Assembly: GCA_045124505.1 (NCBI GenBank)
Contig: JBGVLZ010000039.1
Span: 1-64,000, forward strand
Source of the DNA: RGIG7213 sp045124505
GTDB lineage: Bacteria > Bacillota > Clostridia > Oscillospirales > CAG-272
Reading direction: 5' to 3'
DNA length: 64,000 bases
Part shown: in pieces, positions 15,768 through 23,593 of the stretch
Numbering within the stretch: the first letter of the stretch is position 1
Layout of the letters: the number at the start of each line of letters is the position of its first letter
Made by a program: the position numbers and the translations under genes
Notes under the pieces: model-generated
What the model was told of the DNA's origin: nothing
What the model saw: only the letters and a program-made list of their open reading frames with translations
The model's database searches: none

Positions 15768-16628
15768 ATGTATAAAATAGTAACAAAAAAATCACTCAAC
15801 CCCACTGTTACACAGATGGAGATAGAAGCTCCGCTTGTGGCAAACAAGGCAAAACCGGGGCAATTCATAATTTTGCGTGTTGACGAGGACGGTGAAAGAA
15901 TACCGCTTACAGTTGCGGGAACTGACAAGGCCCGCGGTACTGTCAAAATAATATTTCAGGTAGTCGGTTCTACAACAAAAAAACTGAACTTCAAAAACGA
16001 AGGCGAATATATGATAGATTTTGCAGGTCCTTTGGGTGTTCCCACGCATACGGACGGTATTAAAAAGGTCTGCATCGTCGGAGGCGGTGTCGGCTGTGCA
16101 ATTGCACTGCCTGTTGCAGAGGAATTTAAAAGACTTGGAGCTGAGGTCACAGGTATTATAGGCTTCAGAAGCCGTGATCTTCTTATACTTGAGGATGAAT
16201 TTTCAGCATGCTGTAACTCACTTACCGTTATGACCGACGACGGCTCGTACGGACGAGGCGGAAACGTCACCGTTCCGCTTAAAGAATTACTTGAAGCGGG
16301 AGAAAAATTTGATATGATCATCACTATAGGCCCGCTTATAATGATGAAATTCGTTGTCGAAACCGCACGCCCTTACAGCATTCCCGTAACCGTATCGATG
16401 AACCCGATAATGATAGACGGCACGGGAATGTGCGGAGGCTGCCGTCTTACGCTTCACCGTGACGGCAAGCGCATAACGAGCTTTGCATGCGTTGACGGTC
16501 CCGACTTCAACGGATATGAGGTCGATTTTGACGAAGCTATGTCAAGAGGACGCATGTACGCTGATTTTGAGCGTCACGCATACGAGGACACATGTAATCT
16601 TTTCAAGAAATCCGAGGGGGAATTTTAA
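15768..16628 (+). CDS. nfnA: NfnA-like FAD/NAD-binding subunit (PyrK/SudB family)
   Basis: A 286-residue flavoprotein of the ferredoxin-NADP reductase fold. It contains the FAD-binding part (KPGQFIILRVDEDGERIPLTVAG), the NAD loop (VCIVGGGVGCAIALPVAEEFKRLGAEVTGIIGFR), and a C-terminal [2Fe-2S] cysteine cluster (DGTGMCGGCRLTLHRDGKRITSFACVDGP). It pairs with the next gene, which starts on the base after its stop. Together they match the two subunits of NADH-dependent reduced ferredoxin:NADP oxidoreductase, an electron-bifurcating transhydrogenase of clostridia. An archaeal-type sulfide dehydrogenase is the alternative reading for this pair. Confidence 0.85.
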   Translation: MYKIVTKKSLNPTVTQMEIEAPLVANKAKPGQFIILRVDEDGERIPLTVAGTDKARGTVKIIFQVVGSTTKKLNFKNEGEYMIDFAGPLGVPTHTDGIKKVCIVGGGVGCAIALPVAEEFKRLGAEVTGIIGFRSRDLLILEDEFSACCNSLTVMTDDGSYGRGGNVTVPLKELLEAGEKFDMIITIGPLIMMKFVVETARPYSIPVTVSMNPIMIDGTGMCGGCRLTLHRDGKRITSFACVDGPDFNGYEVDFDEAMSRGRMYADFERHAYEDTCNLFKKSEGEF

Positions 16629-18038
16629 GTGGCTATTGAACCTAAAAAGAATCCTATGCCAACACAGGCACCCGAAGAAAGGGCGCACAACTTTGACGAG
16701 GTGGCACTTGGTTACACATATGAAATGGCAAAGGCGGAAGCGGCTCGCTGTCTTAACTGTAAAAACAAGCCGTGTGTCAACGGCTGTCCTGTAAACATCG
16801 ACATTCCCGGATTTATCGATTATATAAAAAACAATGATATGGAAGGTGCATATAAGCACATTTCAAGATCATCATCGCTTCCTGCAGTCTGCGGAAGAGT
16901 TTGTCCGCAGGAATCCCAATGTGAAAAGCACTGCACGCTCGGAATAAAATTTGAACCCGTAGGTATAGGCAGACTCGAAAGATTTGTCGCCGACTATCAC
17001 AACGAAAACAGCAAGGAAGCCCCCGAAAAGCCTGAGTCAAACGGCAAAAAGGTCGCTGTTGTCGGTTCAGGTCCGTCGGGACTTACGTGTGCAGGAGATC
17101 TTGCCAAAAAGGGCTATGACGTGACTGTATACGAGGCACTCCACACCGCAGGCGGTGTGCTTGTTTACGGTATCCCCGAATTCAGACTGCCGAAGTCTAT
17201 CGTAAAAAAAGAGATAGACACACTTAAATCTCTCGGTGTCAAAATAGAAACGAATGTCATAATCGGAAAAACTCTGACGGTTGATGAGCTTTTTGATATG
17301 GGCTTTGAAGCTGTGTTCATCGGTTCAGGCGCAGGACTTCCGAATTTCATGAATATTCCCGGTGAATCACTCAAGGGTGTATATTCGGCAAATGAGTTTT
17401 TGACTCGAAGCAATCTCATGAAAGCGTACAGATCATCTCCCGACACACCCATTATGAAGGGCGGCTGTGTTGCCGTTGTCGGCGGCGGAAACGTTGCGAT
17501 GGATGCCGCAAGAACAGCACTGCGACTTGGTGCCGAAAAGGTATATATCATATACAGAAGAAGTATGGATGAGCTTCCCGCAAGGCGCGAGGAGGTTGAA
17601 CACGCAGAGGAAGAAGGAATAGAATTCCGTCTTCTTTGCAATCCCATTGAAATTTTGGGATATAAAAACGAAAACGACCCGAAAGATCCCAAAAACGGAT
17701 TTGTAAAAGCGATAAAATGTATAAAAATGGAACTGGGTGAGCCTGACGAAAAAGGCAGACGCAGACCTGTTCCGGTTGAAAATTCGGAATTTTCACTTGA
17801 TGTTGACACGGTTATAATGTCAATAGGAACATCTCCGAATCCACTTATCAAAGACACTACCGAAGGGCTTGAGGTGAATAGCCGAGGCGGTATCATCGTC
17901 AACGAAGACGGACTCACATCAAAAGACTGCGTCTACGCAGGCGGTGATGCGGTAACAGGTGCGGCAACTGTAATTTCCGCCATGGGCGCAGGAAAAAAGG
18001 CAGCACACGCTATTGACGAACACCTCAGGAATAAATGA
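16629..18038 (+). CDS. nfnB: NfnB-like NADPH-dependent oxidoreductase (GltD-like)
   Basis: A 469-residue glutamate-synthase small-subunit-like flavoprotein. The N-terminal Fe-S domain shows CLNCKNKPCVNGCPVNIDIP and CGRVCPQESQCEKHC, eight cysteines for two [4Fe-4S] clusters. The FAD loop VAVVGSGPSGLTCAGDLAKKG is at about residue 140 and the NADPH loop VAVVGGGNVAMDAARTA is at about 280, followed by VYAGGDAVTGAATVISAMGAGKKAA. The start is a GTG directly after the NfnA stop. It is probably the NADPH- and ferredoxin-reacting subunit of the bifurcating complex. No GltB large subunit is nearby, which favours Nfn over glutamate synthase. Confidence 0.88.
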   Translation: MAIEPKKNPMPTQAPEERAHNFDEVALGYTYEMAKAEAARCLNCKNKPCVNGCPVNIDIPGFIDYIKNNDMEGAYKHISRSSSLPAVCGRVCPQESQCEKHCTLGIKFEPVGIGRLERFVADYHNENSKEAPEKPESNGKKVAVVGSGPSGLTCAGDLAKKGYDVTVYEALHTAGGVLVYGIPEFRLPKSIVKKEIDTLKSLGVKIETNVIIGKTLTVDELFDMGFEAVFIGSGAGLPNFMNIPGESLKGVYSANEFLTRSNLMKAYRSSPDTPIMKGGCVAVVGGGNVAMDAARTALRLGAEKVYIIYRRSMDELPARREEVEHAEEEGIEFRLLCNPIEILGYKNENDPKDPKNGFVKAIKCIKMELGEPDEKGRRRPVPVENSEFSLDVDTVIMSIGTSPNPLIKDTTEGLEVNSRGGIIVNEDGLTSKDCVYAGGDAVTGAATVISAMGAGKKAAHAIDEHLRNK

Positions 18039-18039
18039 T

Positions 18040-18861
18040 ATGAAGCTTTATATTTGCCCTAATCTTTCAAAGGAAAGATATATAACATCCTCTCGTTTGT
18101 GCATACAGTCACTTGCACAAAACGGTTTTGAATGTTATTTTTCAAAAGAGGATTCCCTGACACTTTTCAATGACGAACAGCATACGCTTGCGCCGGTTGA
18201 TGCGGATATGATCGTTTCCGTCGGCGGTGACGGTGCAGTGCTTAACGCCGCAAAGACAGCCATGGAATACAATAAGCCGTTGCTCGGTATAAACGGAGGC
18301 AGGCTCGGTTATCTTTGCGCTTATGAGCTTGATTCGGCAAAGGACATAACTCCTGAATCAGTCAACGCTCTTATAAAGTCGCAAAGAAGCACGGTTTGCT
18401 TTGATGACGGCAAAAAAAGTGCAGCTGCCTTAAACGATATCGTTATTGCCAAGGGCAATTACGGTTCCGTTATAAAGATAAACGTTATGTGCGACGGTAA
18501 GCCGCTTATGTCTTTCCGTGGCGATGGGGTTATCATTTCAACGCCTACGGGCTCAACATCATATAACTTTTCCGCAGGCGGTCCCGTGCTTTTGCCTGAT
18601 GCCAAGTGTTTTTCCGTAACACCTATCTGCCCGCATCTTTCAGATGCAAGGACAATGGTAGTACCCGACACCTGCACACTCAATGTAAGTATCACGGACA
18701 GCATAAGCAATCCCGCCTACATATACTGTGACGGTATATCATACGGTGAAATAAAATCACAAATAACACTTAAAAAAGCCGCAAACGTTCTTACACTTCT
18801 TGTAAACGACCGTTGCAGCTTTGTAAATAACGAAAAGTTACACAATACGTCATTATTATAA
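18040..18861 (+). CDS. nadK: NAD kinase
   Basis: Phosphorylates NAD to NADP. It has 273 residues. Family motifs are VSVGGDGAVLNAAK (GGDG), GINGGRLGYL, LNDIVIAKG and GDGVIISTPTGSTSYNFSAGGPVLLP. The start is ATG 18040, two bases after the NfnB stop, so it sits in the NfnAB transcript and links NADP supply to the transhydrogenase. An earlier in-frame ATG at 18013 lies inside nfnB. Confidence 0.95.
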   Translation: MKLYICPNLSKERYITSSRLCIQSLAQNGFECYFSKEDSLTLFNDEQHTLAPVDADMIVSVGGDGAVLNAAKTAMEYNKPLLGINGGRLGYLCAYELDSAKDITPESVNALIKSQRSTVCFDDGKKSAAALNDIVIAKGNYGSVIKINVMCDGKPLMSFRGDGVIISTPTGSTSYNFSAGGPVLLPDAKCFSVTPICPHLSDARTMVVPDTCTLNVSITDSISNPAYIYCDGISYGEIKSQITLKKAANVLTLLVNDRCSFVNNEKLHNTSLL

Positions 18862-18880
18862 TTCAATACGGTATAAATAC

Positions 18881-18920
18881 AAAACAAGGCGGAAGCAAGT
18901 CTCCGCCTTGTTTTGTTTAA
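18881..18920 (+). terminator. Terminator after nadK
   Basis: AAAACAAGGCGGA at 18881-18893 pairs with TCCGCCTTGTTTT at 18902-18914, followed by GTTTAATTTT. Confidence 0.88.
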
Positions 18921-18930
18921 TTTTAGCATA

Positions 18931-18968
18931 AATCAAAAGAACTGCGGATATCCGCAGTTCTTTTGATT
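18931..18968 (-). terminator. Terminator of rplS
   Basis: A perfect 18-bp inverted repeat with a 2-base centre (arms begin AATCAAAAGAACTGCGGA). It touches the rplS stop codon and on the minus strand ends in TTCTTTTGATT then T-rich sequence. Confidence 0.85.
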
Positions 18969-19311
18969 ATCTTACCTGTTCCTTAGTTTTGGCTGCCTTA
19001 CCTACTCTATCACGGAGATAGTAAAGCTTAGCACGTCTTACTTTACCGAGTCTTACAGTTTCAACCTTTTCAACTGTAGGAGAATGCAGGTTAAACGTCT
19101 TTTCAACGCCTACACCGTATGCAATTCTTCTTACGGTAAATGTTTCGGAAATACCGCTGTTACGCTTTGCGATAACTGTGCCTTCGAAGATCTGAGTTCT
19201 TGTTCTGGAACCTTCAACGATCTTATTGTAAACACGAACAGTATCACCGATCTCAACCTTGGGAGCGTCAGCCTTAAGCTGATCTGCAACAAATGCCTTC
19301 AACAAATCCAT
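18967..19311 (-). CDS. rplS: 50S ribosomal protein L19
   Basis: Ribosomal protein at the 30S-50S interface, 114 residues. Recognisable blocks are PKVEIGDTVRVYNKIVEGSRTRTQIFEGTVIAKRNSGISETFTVRRIAYGVGVEKTFNLHSP and VRRAKLYYLRDRVGKAAK. The start ATG at 19309-19311 has GGAGGT eight bases upstream; a longer frame to 19347 runs into the leader. It is monocistronic here with its own promoter and terminator. Confidence 0.97.
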   Translation of the reverse strand: MDLLKAFVADQLKADAPKVEIGDTVRVYNKIVEGSRTRTQIFEGTVIAKRNSGISETFTVRRIAYGVGVEKTFNLHSPTVEKVETVRLGKVRRAKLYYLRDRVGKAAKTKEQVR

Positions 19312-19324
19312 TTTTATGGACCTC

Positions 19325-19412
19325 CAAAATAAATAATCTTCGCGCATTCACGGCACTATGCCGGCGGACTGCCCTGACAGCTTGTGAGTAAGGACAAACC
19401 CACAAACAAAAT
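19325..19412 (-). promoter_or_regulatory. Probable L19 autoregulatory leader
   Basis: The transcript between the promoter and rplS can form TTGTGGG/CTCACAA and CGGCA/TGCCG hairpins in the segment TTTGTGGGTTTGTCC...GCCGGCATAGTGCCG. Firmicute rplS genes are known to carry an L19 leader RNA. I match it by position and hairpin plan, not by consensus. Confidence 0.4.
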
Positions 19413-19413
19413 G

Positions 19414-19442
19414 ATTTTATCATAAAATACGATATTTGTCAA
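19414..19442 (-). promoter_or_regulatory. Promoter of rplS
   Basis: Minus-strand TTGACA (19437-19442), a 17-bp spacer and TAAAAT (19414-19419). Confidence 0.8.
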
Positions 19443-19469
19443 GCATTTTTTTGTTTTTTATATTGTTAT

Positions 19470-19985
19470 TTATTCAACCTCAGGGACAAGAAATCCACGT
19501 GCCTTTAATTCTTTTTCTATTTTATCAAGTGTTTCATTACTGTCTGCCTTTACAGTATGATAATGATAACCGTCTGTTATATTCATAAGCTCCGTTGAAC
19601 GTCCGCTGTTTATACCGTCTATAAACTGTTCAATTCCTCTTTTGGAAAAAATATTGAGCTTAGCCTGTACCTTGCCGTACACCTTATGCCAGACATAAAC
19701 ATCATCAACCGTACCGCCCATATCAACGATCAAAGAAAGCTCCTCCTCGGTTCTGTCGCTCATGTGACGAACCTTGAATGCTCGCTCTGCTTTGGGTGTT
19801 TCGTTTAAAATATAACCGCTGTGAGTAGACAGTATCTCATACCCTGCCGCCTTCAGTATAGCAATATCGTGAACTATGATCTGACGTGACACATTGAGCT
19901 CTTCCGCAAGATCACTGCCCGATACAGGACCGTTTTCCGATATAAGACGGGATATTATTTCTTTTCTTCTTATTTCCGCTTTCAT
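19470..19985 (-). CDS. niaR: NAD-synthesis repressor NiaR
   Basis: A 171-residue regulator with an N-terminal winged helix-turn-helix (RRKEIISRLISENGPVSGSDLAEELNVSRQIIVHDIAILKAAGYEI) and a C-terminal 3H domain whose histidines appear in KVRHMSDRTEEEL, VYVWHKVYGKVQAKLNI and DGYHYHTVKAD. NiaR (YrxA) binds nicotinate and represses NAD biosynthesis and niacin uptake genes in Firmicutes. It is the last gene of nadA-nadB-nadC-niaR, so it probably represses its own operon through the periodic sites before nadA. Confidence 0.93.
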   Translation of the reverse strand: MKAEIRRKEIISRLISENGPVSGSDLAEELNVSRQIIVHDIAILKAAGYEILSTHSGYILNETPKAERAFKVRHMSDRTEEELSLIVDMGGTVDDVYVWHKVYGKVQAKLNIFSKRGIEQFIDGINSGRSTELMNITDGYHYHTVKADSNETLDKIEKELKARGFLVPEVE

Positions 19986-19996
19986 CCATTTCCCCC

Positions 19997-20848
19997 TTAT
20001 ATCACATGGAGATTTTTAAGTGACAGGTCAAGTATAGGCGATGAATGTGTCAGTGCACCGCTTGAAATATAGTCAACGCCGATATCTGTAAGACGCTTTA
20101 TATTTTCTTTTGTGACATTACCGCTGCATTCTGTTTCTGCTCTTCCCTTTGCAAGCTTTACAGCCTCTTTCATATCTTCGGGTGTCATATTGTCAAGCAT
20201 TATTATGTCCGCACCCGCTTCAAGCGCTTCTTTAAACATTTCAAGGTTTTCAACCTCAATTTCGATCTTTCTTACAAAAGGTGCGTATTCTTTTGCCATC
20301 TGTACAGCCTTTGTGATGCTGCCTGCGGCGCCAATGTGGTTATCCTTCAACAGAATACCGTCGCTTAAATTATATCTGTGGTTGTGGCCTCCGCCGACTT
20401 TGACTGAATATTTTTCAAATACACGCATATTCGGTGTCGTTTTTCTTGTGTCAAGAAGCTTAGTTTTAGTACCTTCCAGAAGCTTTGCAACACCTCTTGT
20501 ATACGTTGCAACACCCGACATGCGCTGTAAATAGTTAAGGGCAACTCTTTCCCCTGACAAAAGCACACGTATATCGCCTCTTATAACGCCGATCTTATCC
20601 TTATTTTTGACTTCGTCGCCGTCCTTGAAGTAAAATTCAAATTCGGTATTTTTGTCAAGAAGCTCAAAAACTCTCTTGAAAACAGCAAGACCTGCAAGAA
20701 CACCGTCCTGCTTACAGATCAGCTCAACCTCACCCTTCTGATATTCACGCATTACGGAGTTTGTTGTTATATCCTCGCTTGTTATATCTTCCCTCAGAGC
20801 GCTCAGAATAAGCTCATCGGCATTCATCATCATTGTTATCTCATTCAT
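19997..20848 (-). CDS. nadC: Quinolinate phosphoribosyltransferase
   Basis: Converts quinolinate and PRPP to nicotinate mononucleotide. It has 283 residues. Motifs are ALREDITSEDITTNSV at the N-terminus, GERVALNYLQRMSGVAT, LLDTRKTTPNMRVFEKYSVKVGGGHNHRYNLSDGILLKDNH (PRPP and quinolinate sites) and ADIIMLDNMTPEDM with SSGALTHSS near the end. It overlaps nadB by eight bases. Confidence 0.97.
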   Translation of the reverse strand: MNEITMMMNADELILSALREDITSEDITTNSVMREYQKGEVELICKQDGVLAGLAVFKRVFELLDKNTEFEFYFKDGDEVKNKDKIGVIRGDIRVLLSGERVALNYLQRMSGVATYTRGVAKLLEGTKTKLLDTRKTTPNMRVFEKYSVKVGGGHNHRYNLSDGILLKDNHIGAAGSITKAVQMAKEYAPFVRKIEIEVENLEMFKEALEAGADIIMLDNMTPEDMKEAVKLAKGRAETECSGNVTKENIKRLTDIGVDYISSGALTHSSPILDLSLKNLHVI

Positions 20849-22118
20849 GTTTTTTCTTCTCTCTTTCTATTGCATCAAGTACAGCTTTTTTATACGCTTC
20901 TTCGCATCCGTCATAAACGGAAAAATCAATTTTCTTCTTTGTATACTCGGCTTCTGTATACGTTTTCGTTATCCTTTGTGCGGCACGCTTTGCAAATACA
21001 AGGCTTTCAAGCAGTGAATTGCTTGCAAGTCTGTTTTTTCCGTGCACTCCGTTGCAAGCAGTTTCACCGGACGAATACAGTCTGTTCATTGATGTTTTAC
21101 TGTATTTATCAACATATATACCGCCCATAAAATAGTGCTGTGCAGGTACAACGGGGATAGGCTCCTTCGTCGCATCGTACCCTTCCTCCAGACACTTTGC
21201 GCATATGTTCGGAAAATGACCTTCTATTTCTTCTTTCGGGATAGGTGCCATTGACAGCCACACGTGTTTTGCTCCCGTTTTAGCCATTTCCGCAAATATC
21301 GCATTTGCAACGACGTCTCTTGGCAAAAGCTCGTTTACAAATCTTTCGCCCTTGTCATTAAGAAGCACGGCACCCTCACCTCTGACAGATTCGGAAATGA
21401 GGAAATCACGTCCGTTTTTCTTTTTCTTTGTGTAAAGAGTTGTCGGGTGTATCTGTATATAGTCTATATTTTTAAGCTTTATACCATGCTTAAGCGCTAT
21501 GGCGAGGGAATCTCCCGTCAAGTGCGGGAAATTCGTAGAATGTTCATAAAGACCGCCGATACCGCCCGTCGCAAGCATTGTATAATCAGCGTACACAGCA
21601 TTGTATTTTCCCTTTTCATTACGGTATACGATGCCTGCACATTCGCCGTTATTTTCAATTATATCGACCATTGTAGAATGTTCTTTGAGTGTGACGTTAT
21701 CAAGCTTTTTAACCGCTTTTAAAAGATTTTTCGTTATCTCTTTTCCTGTTTCGTCTTTGTGGAAAAGTATCCTGTTTTTGGTATGGGCGCCTTCTTTGGT
21801 ATATTCAAGCTCACCGTTTTCACGTTCAAATTCGACACCGTATGAAATAAGCTCGTTTATTACCTTGCGTGATGAACGTATCATTATGTCGACAGATTCT
21901 TTTCTGTTTTCATAGTGTCCGGCACGCATCGTGTCCTCGAAAAATGAATCATAATCGTCTTTATCTCTCAAAACGCATATACCGCCTTGAGCTAAAAACG
22001 AATCACTGTTTTCCGCCTCATCCTTCGTTATCATAAGTATTTTTTTGTCTTTCGGCAGATTAAGGGCAAAGTATAGACCGCTTACCCCGCATCCGACAAT
22101 TACAATATCGGTTTTCAT
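20841..22118 (-). CDS. nadB: L-aspartate oxidase
   Basis: FAD enzyme that oxidises aspartate to iminoaspartate, the substrate of NadA. It has 425 residues from MKTDIVIVGCGVSGLYFALNLP, the FAD-binding motif. Other blocks are SFLAQGGICVL, GEGAVLLNDKGERFVNELLPRDVVANAI, and QHYFMGGIYVDKYSKTSMNRLYSSGETACNGVHGKNRLASNSLLESLVFAKRAA. It is shorter than the E. coli enzyme at the C-terminus, as in many Firmicutes. In an anaerobe fumarate is the likely electron acceptor. The start at 22118 has GGAG five bases upstream. Confidence 0.95.
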   Translation of the reverse strand: MKTDIVIVGCGVSGLYFALNLPKDKKILMITKDEAENSDSFLAQGGICVLRDKDDYDSFFEDTMRAGHYENRKESVDIMIRSSRKVINELISYGVEFERENGELEYTKEGAHTKNRILFHKDETGKEITKNLLKAVKKLDNVTLKEHSTMVDIIENNGECAGIVYRNEKGKYNAVYADYTMLATGGIGGLYEHSTNFPHLTGDSLAIALKHGIKLKNIDYIQIHPTTLYTKKKKNGRDFLISESVRGEGAVLLNDKGERFVNELLPRDVVANAIFAEMAKTGAKHVWLSMAPIPKEEIEGHFPNICAKCLEEGYDATKEPIPVVPAQHYFMGGIYVDKYSKTSMNRLYSSGETACNGVHGKNRLASNSLLESLVFAKRAAQRITKTYTEAEYTKKKIDFSVYDGCEEAYKKAVLDAIEREKKKHE

Positions 22119-22128
22119 ATTTTCTCCG

Positions 22129-23040
22129 TTATTTTGCACTTTCAAGCATTCGCTTTAATGGCAAAAGTGCTTTTTCCCTTTTTGTTTTGGTTACTTTTAT
22201 TTCGTTTTCGCCCGTTTTCAAAACGTGAAGCAGTTTTTCGGGCGTATTAAGTTTCATATCCATACACTTGAACTGCTCACCCGCAAAGTAAAATTTCTTA
22301 TCGGGATTGTTCTTCTTCAAAGGATATCCGACACCGTCTTCGGTGCAAATGATAAACTCATCATGCTCACTTTCGCTTGCATATTTAAGTATATCTGCGG
22401 TACTTCCGATGTAATCGGAAAGCTCAAGTATTTCCCTTTCACATTCAGGATGTGTCAAAATCTTTGCATTCGGATGCTCTTTTATAGTTTTCTTCAACGA
22501 TTCGACTGTGAGAGAAGCGTGTATCGGACAGTATCCATCGTTTAAAATTATATTTTTTTCAGGCACCTGCTCCGCAACATATCCTCCGAGATTTTTGTCG
22601 GGAATAAAGAAAATGTTTTTGTTCGGAAGATTTTTCACTATCTTAACCGCATTTGACGAAGTTACACAGATATCACTGTTGCATTTAAGCTCTGCAGTTG
22701 AATTTATGTAACATACAACAGCAAGATCGTCATACTTTTTTCTCAATTCTTTTATCTTTTTTACCGATGCCATATGTGCCATTGCACAGTCAGCGGTTGT
22801 ATCGGGTACAAGAACCGTTTTTTCGGGGTTAATTATCTTCACGCTTTCCGCCATAAAACCGACACCGCAAAAAACAATAAGCTTTTCGGGGATCTTTTCG
22901 GCAATCTTTGCAAGGTAAAATGAATCTCCTACGTAATCTGCAACTGACTGTATTTCATCGGGCGCATAGTAATGTGCAAGAATTACAGCATTTTTTTCTT
23001 TTTTGAGCTCTATTATCTCGTTTAAAATATCACTTGTCAT
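22129..23040 (-). CDS. nadA: Quinolinate synthase
   Basis: [4Fe-4S] enzyme that condenses iminoaspartate with dihydroxyacetone phosphate to quinolinate. It has 303 residues from MTSDILNEIIELKKEKNAVILAHYYAPDEIQSVADYVGDSF. Cluster-ligand regions are VVCYINSTAELKCNSDICVTSSNAV, THPECEREI and the late Cys in QFKCMDM. The start chosen is 23040, because GGAAAG lies seven bases upstream; the ATG at 23055 has no ribosome site. First gene of the nad operon. Confidence 0.95.
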   Translation of the reverse strand: MTSDILNEIIELKKEKNAVILAHYYAPDEIQSVADYVGDSFYLAKIAEKIPEKLIVFCGVGFMAESVKIINPEKTVLVPDTTADCAMAHMASVKKIKELRKKYDDLAVVCYINSTAELKCNSDICVTSSNAVKIVKNLPNKNIFFIPDKNLGGYVAEQVPEKNIILNDGYCPIHASLTVESLKKTIKEHPNAKILTHPECEREILELSDYIGSTADILKYASESEHDEFIICTEDGVGYPLKKNNPDKKFYFAGEQFKCMDMKLNTPEKLLHVLKTGENEIKVTKTKREKALLPLKRMLESAK

Positions 23041-23083
23041 AATTTTTCTTTCCATTTCGGATAAAATGATTTAAATTGTCAGT

Positions 23084-23112
23084 ATTGTACCACAAAATTT
23101 TACATCTGTCAA
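23084..23112 (-). promoter_or_regulatory. Promoter of nadABC-niaR
   Basis: Minus-strand TTGACA (23107-23112), a 17-bp spacer and TACAAT (23084-23089). Confidence 0.85.
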
Positions 23113-23145
23113 GTCATCTGTAAAATTATCTGTAAACTTATGTGT
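23104..23145 (-). promoter_or_regulatory. Periodic ACAGAT boxes, candidate NiaR operator
   Basis: On the minus strand ACACAT then ACAGAT three times, at plus positions 23140-23145, 23128-23133, 23116-23121 and 23104-23109, each exactly 12 bp apart. The last box overlaps the nadA -35. TTTACA/TGTAAA half-sites also give partial dyads. Binding by NiaR is inferred from operon context. Confidence 0.5.
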
Positions 23146-23197
23146 AAAGTCAGAATTTTAAAAAATTGTAAAAAGCAAAAAAAATTTGAAAAACATC

Positions 23198-23226
23198 TTG
23201 CAAAAATCATTAATATGTGATATTAT
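23198..23226 (+). promoter_or_regulatory. Promoter of tRNA-Leu
   Basis: TTGCAA at 23198-23203, a 17-bp spacer and TATTAT at 23221-23226, 11 bp before the tRNA 5' end. Confidence 0.75.
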
Positions 23227-23237
23227 AACAGAGGTGC

Positions 23238-23324
23238 GCCGGTGTGATGGAATTGGCAGACGTGCTGGACTCAAAATCCAGTGGTAGCGATACCGTGCGG
23301 GTTCGACCCCCGCCACCGGCACCA
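23238..23324 (+). tRNA. tRNA-Leu (anticodon CAA)
   Basis: 87 nt including an encoded CCA. Acceptor GCCGGTG pairs with CACCGGC, the anticodon stem is CTGGA/TCCAG with loop CTCAAAA (anticodon CAA, reads UUG), the T arm is GCGGG-TTCGACC-CCCGC, and the variable arm TGGTAGCGATACCGT is long, as in class II tRNAs. It has its own promoter and terminator. Confidence 0.95.
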
Positions 23325-23369
23325 GAAAAGAAACACCTTTTGTCTGTAGACAAAAGGTGTTTCTTTTCA
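23325..23369 (+). terminator. Terminator of tRNA-Leu
   Basis: A perfect 20-bp stem (23325-23344 with 23349-23368) around TGTA, starting at the first base after CCA. The descending arm ends GTTTCTTTTC. Confidence 0.85.
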
Positions 23370-23370
23370 A

Positions 23371-23540
23371 CTAAGTGTGCCTTAAGTCACGATAAGCACA
23401 CCTTCGGTGCGTGAAGCGATGCTTCGCATCGTGAAGTGCCTGTGGGTGTGGGTGGCACACTTAACTTCACATTGTGCAAAGCACAATGCTTCACAGCGGC
23501 ATCGCCGCTGCTTCACTTGGCAAAGCCAAACTTCACTAAC
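23371..23540. repeat. Cluster of triloop hairpins joined by GTGAAG/CTTCAC
   Basis: Intergenic array of small hairpins: CGATGC-TTC-GCATCG, ATTGTGC-AAA-GCACAAT, AGCGGC-ATC-GCCGCT and TTGGC-AAA-GCCAA, preceded by an imperfect CACACC-TTC-GGTGCG. The linkers read GTGAAG on the left side and CTTCAC on the right, so the whole is a large broken palindrome. AAGTGTGCC near 23372 also pairs with GGCACACTT near 23454. No ORF fits. It may be a composite of miniature repeats inserted after the tRNA. Confidence 0.6.
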
Positions 23541-23593
23541 CATTGAAAAGCACAACAAATTTTAATATAATACTAATGAAATAAGGTGCATTT

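Noticed and set aside
16629..18038. Glutamate synthase small subunit
   Set aside because: No large subunit is nearby, and it is directly coupled to a PyrK/SudB-like flavoprotein, the arrangement of NfnAB.
23158..23370. 70-aa minus-strand ORF over the tRNA-Leu region
   Set aside because: It is the antisense of the tRNA and its terminator; it has no ribosome site, and tRNA pairing explains the sequence.
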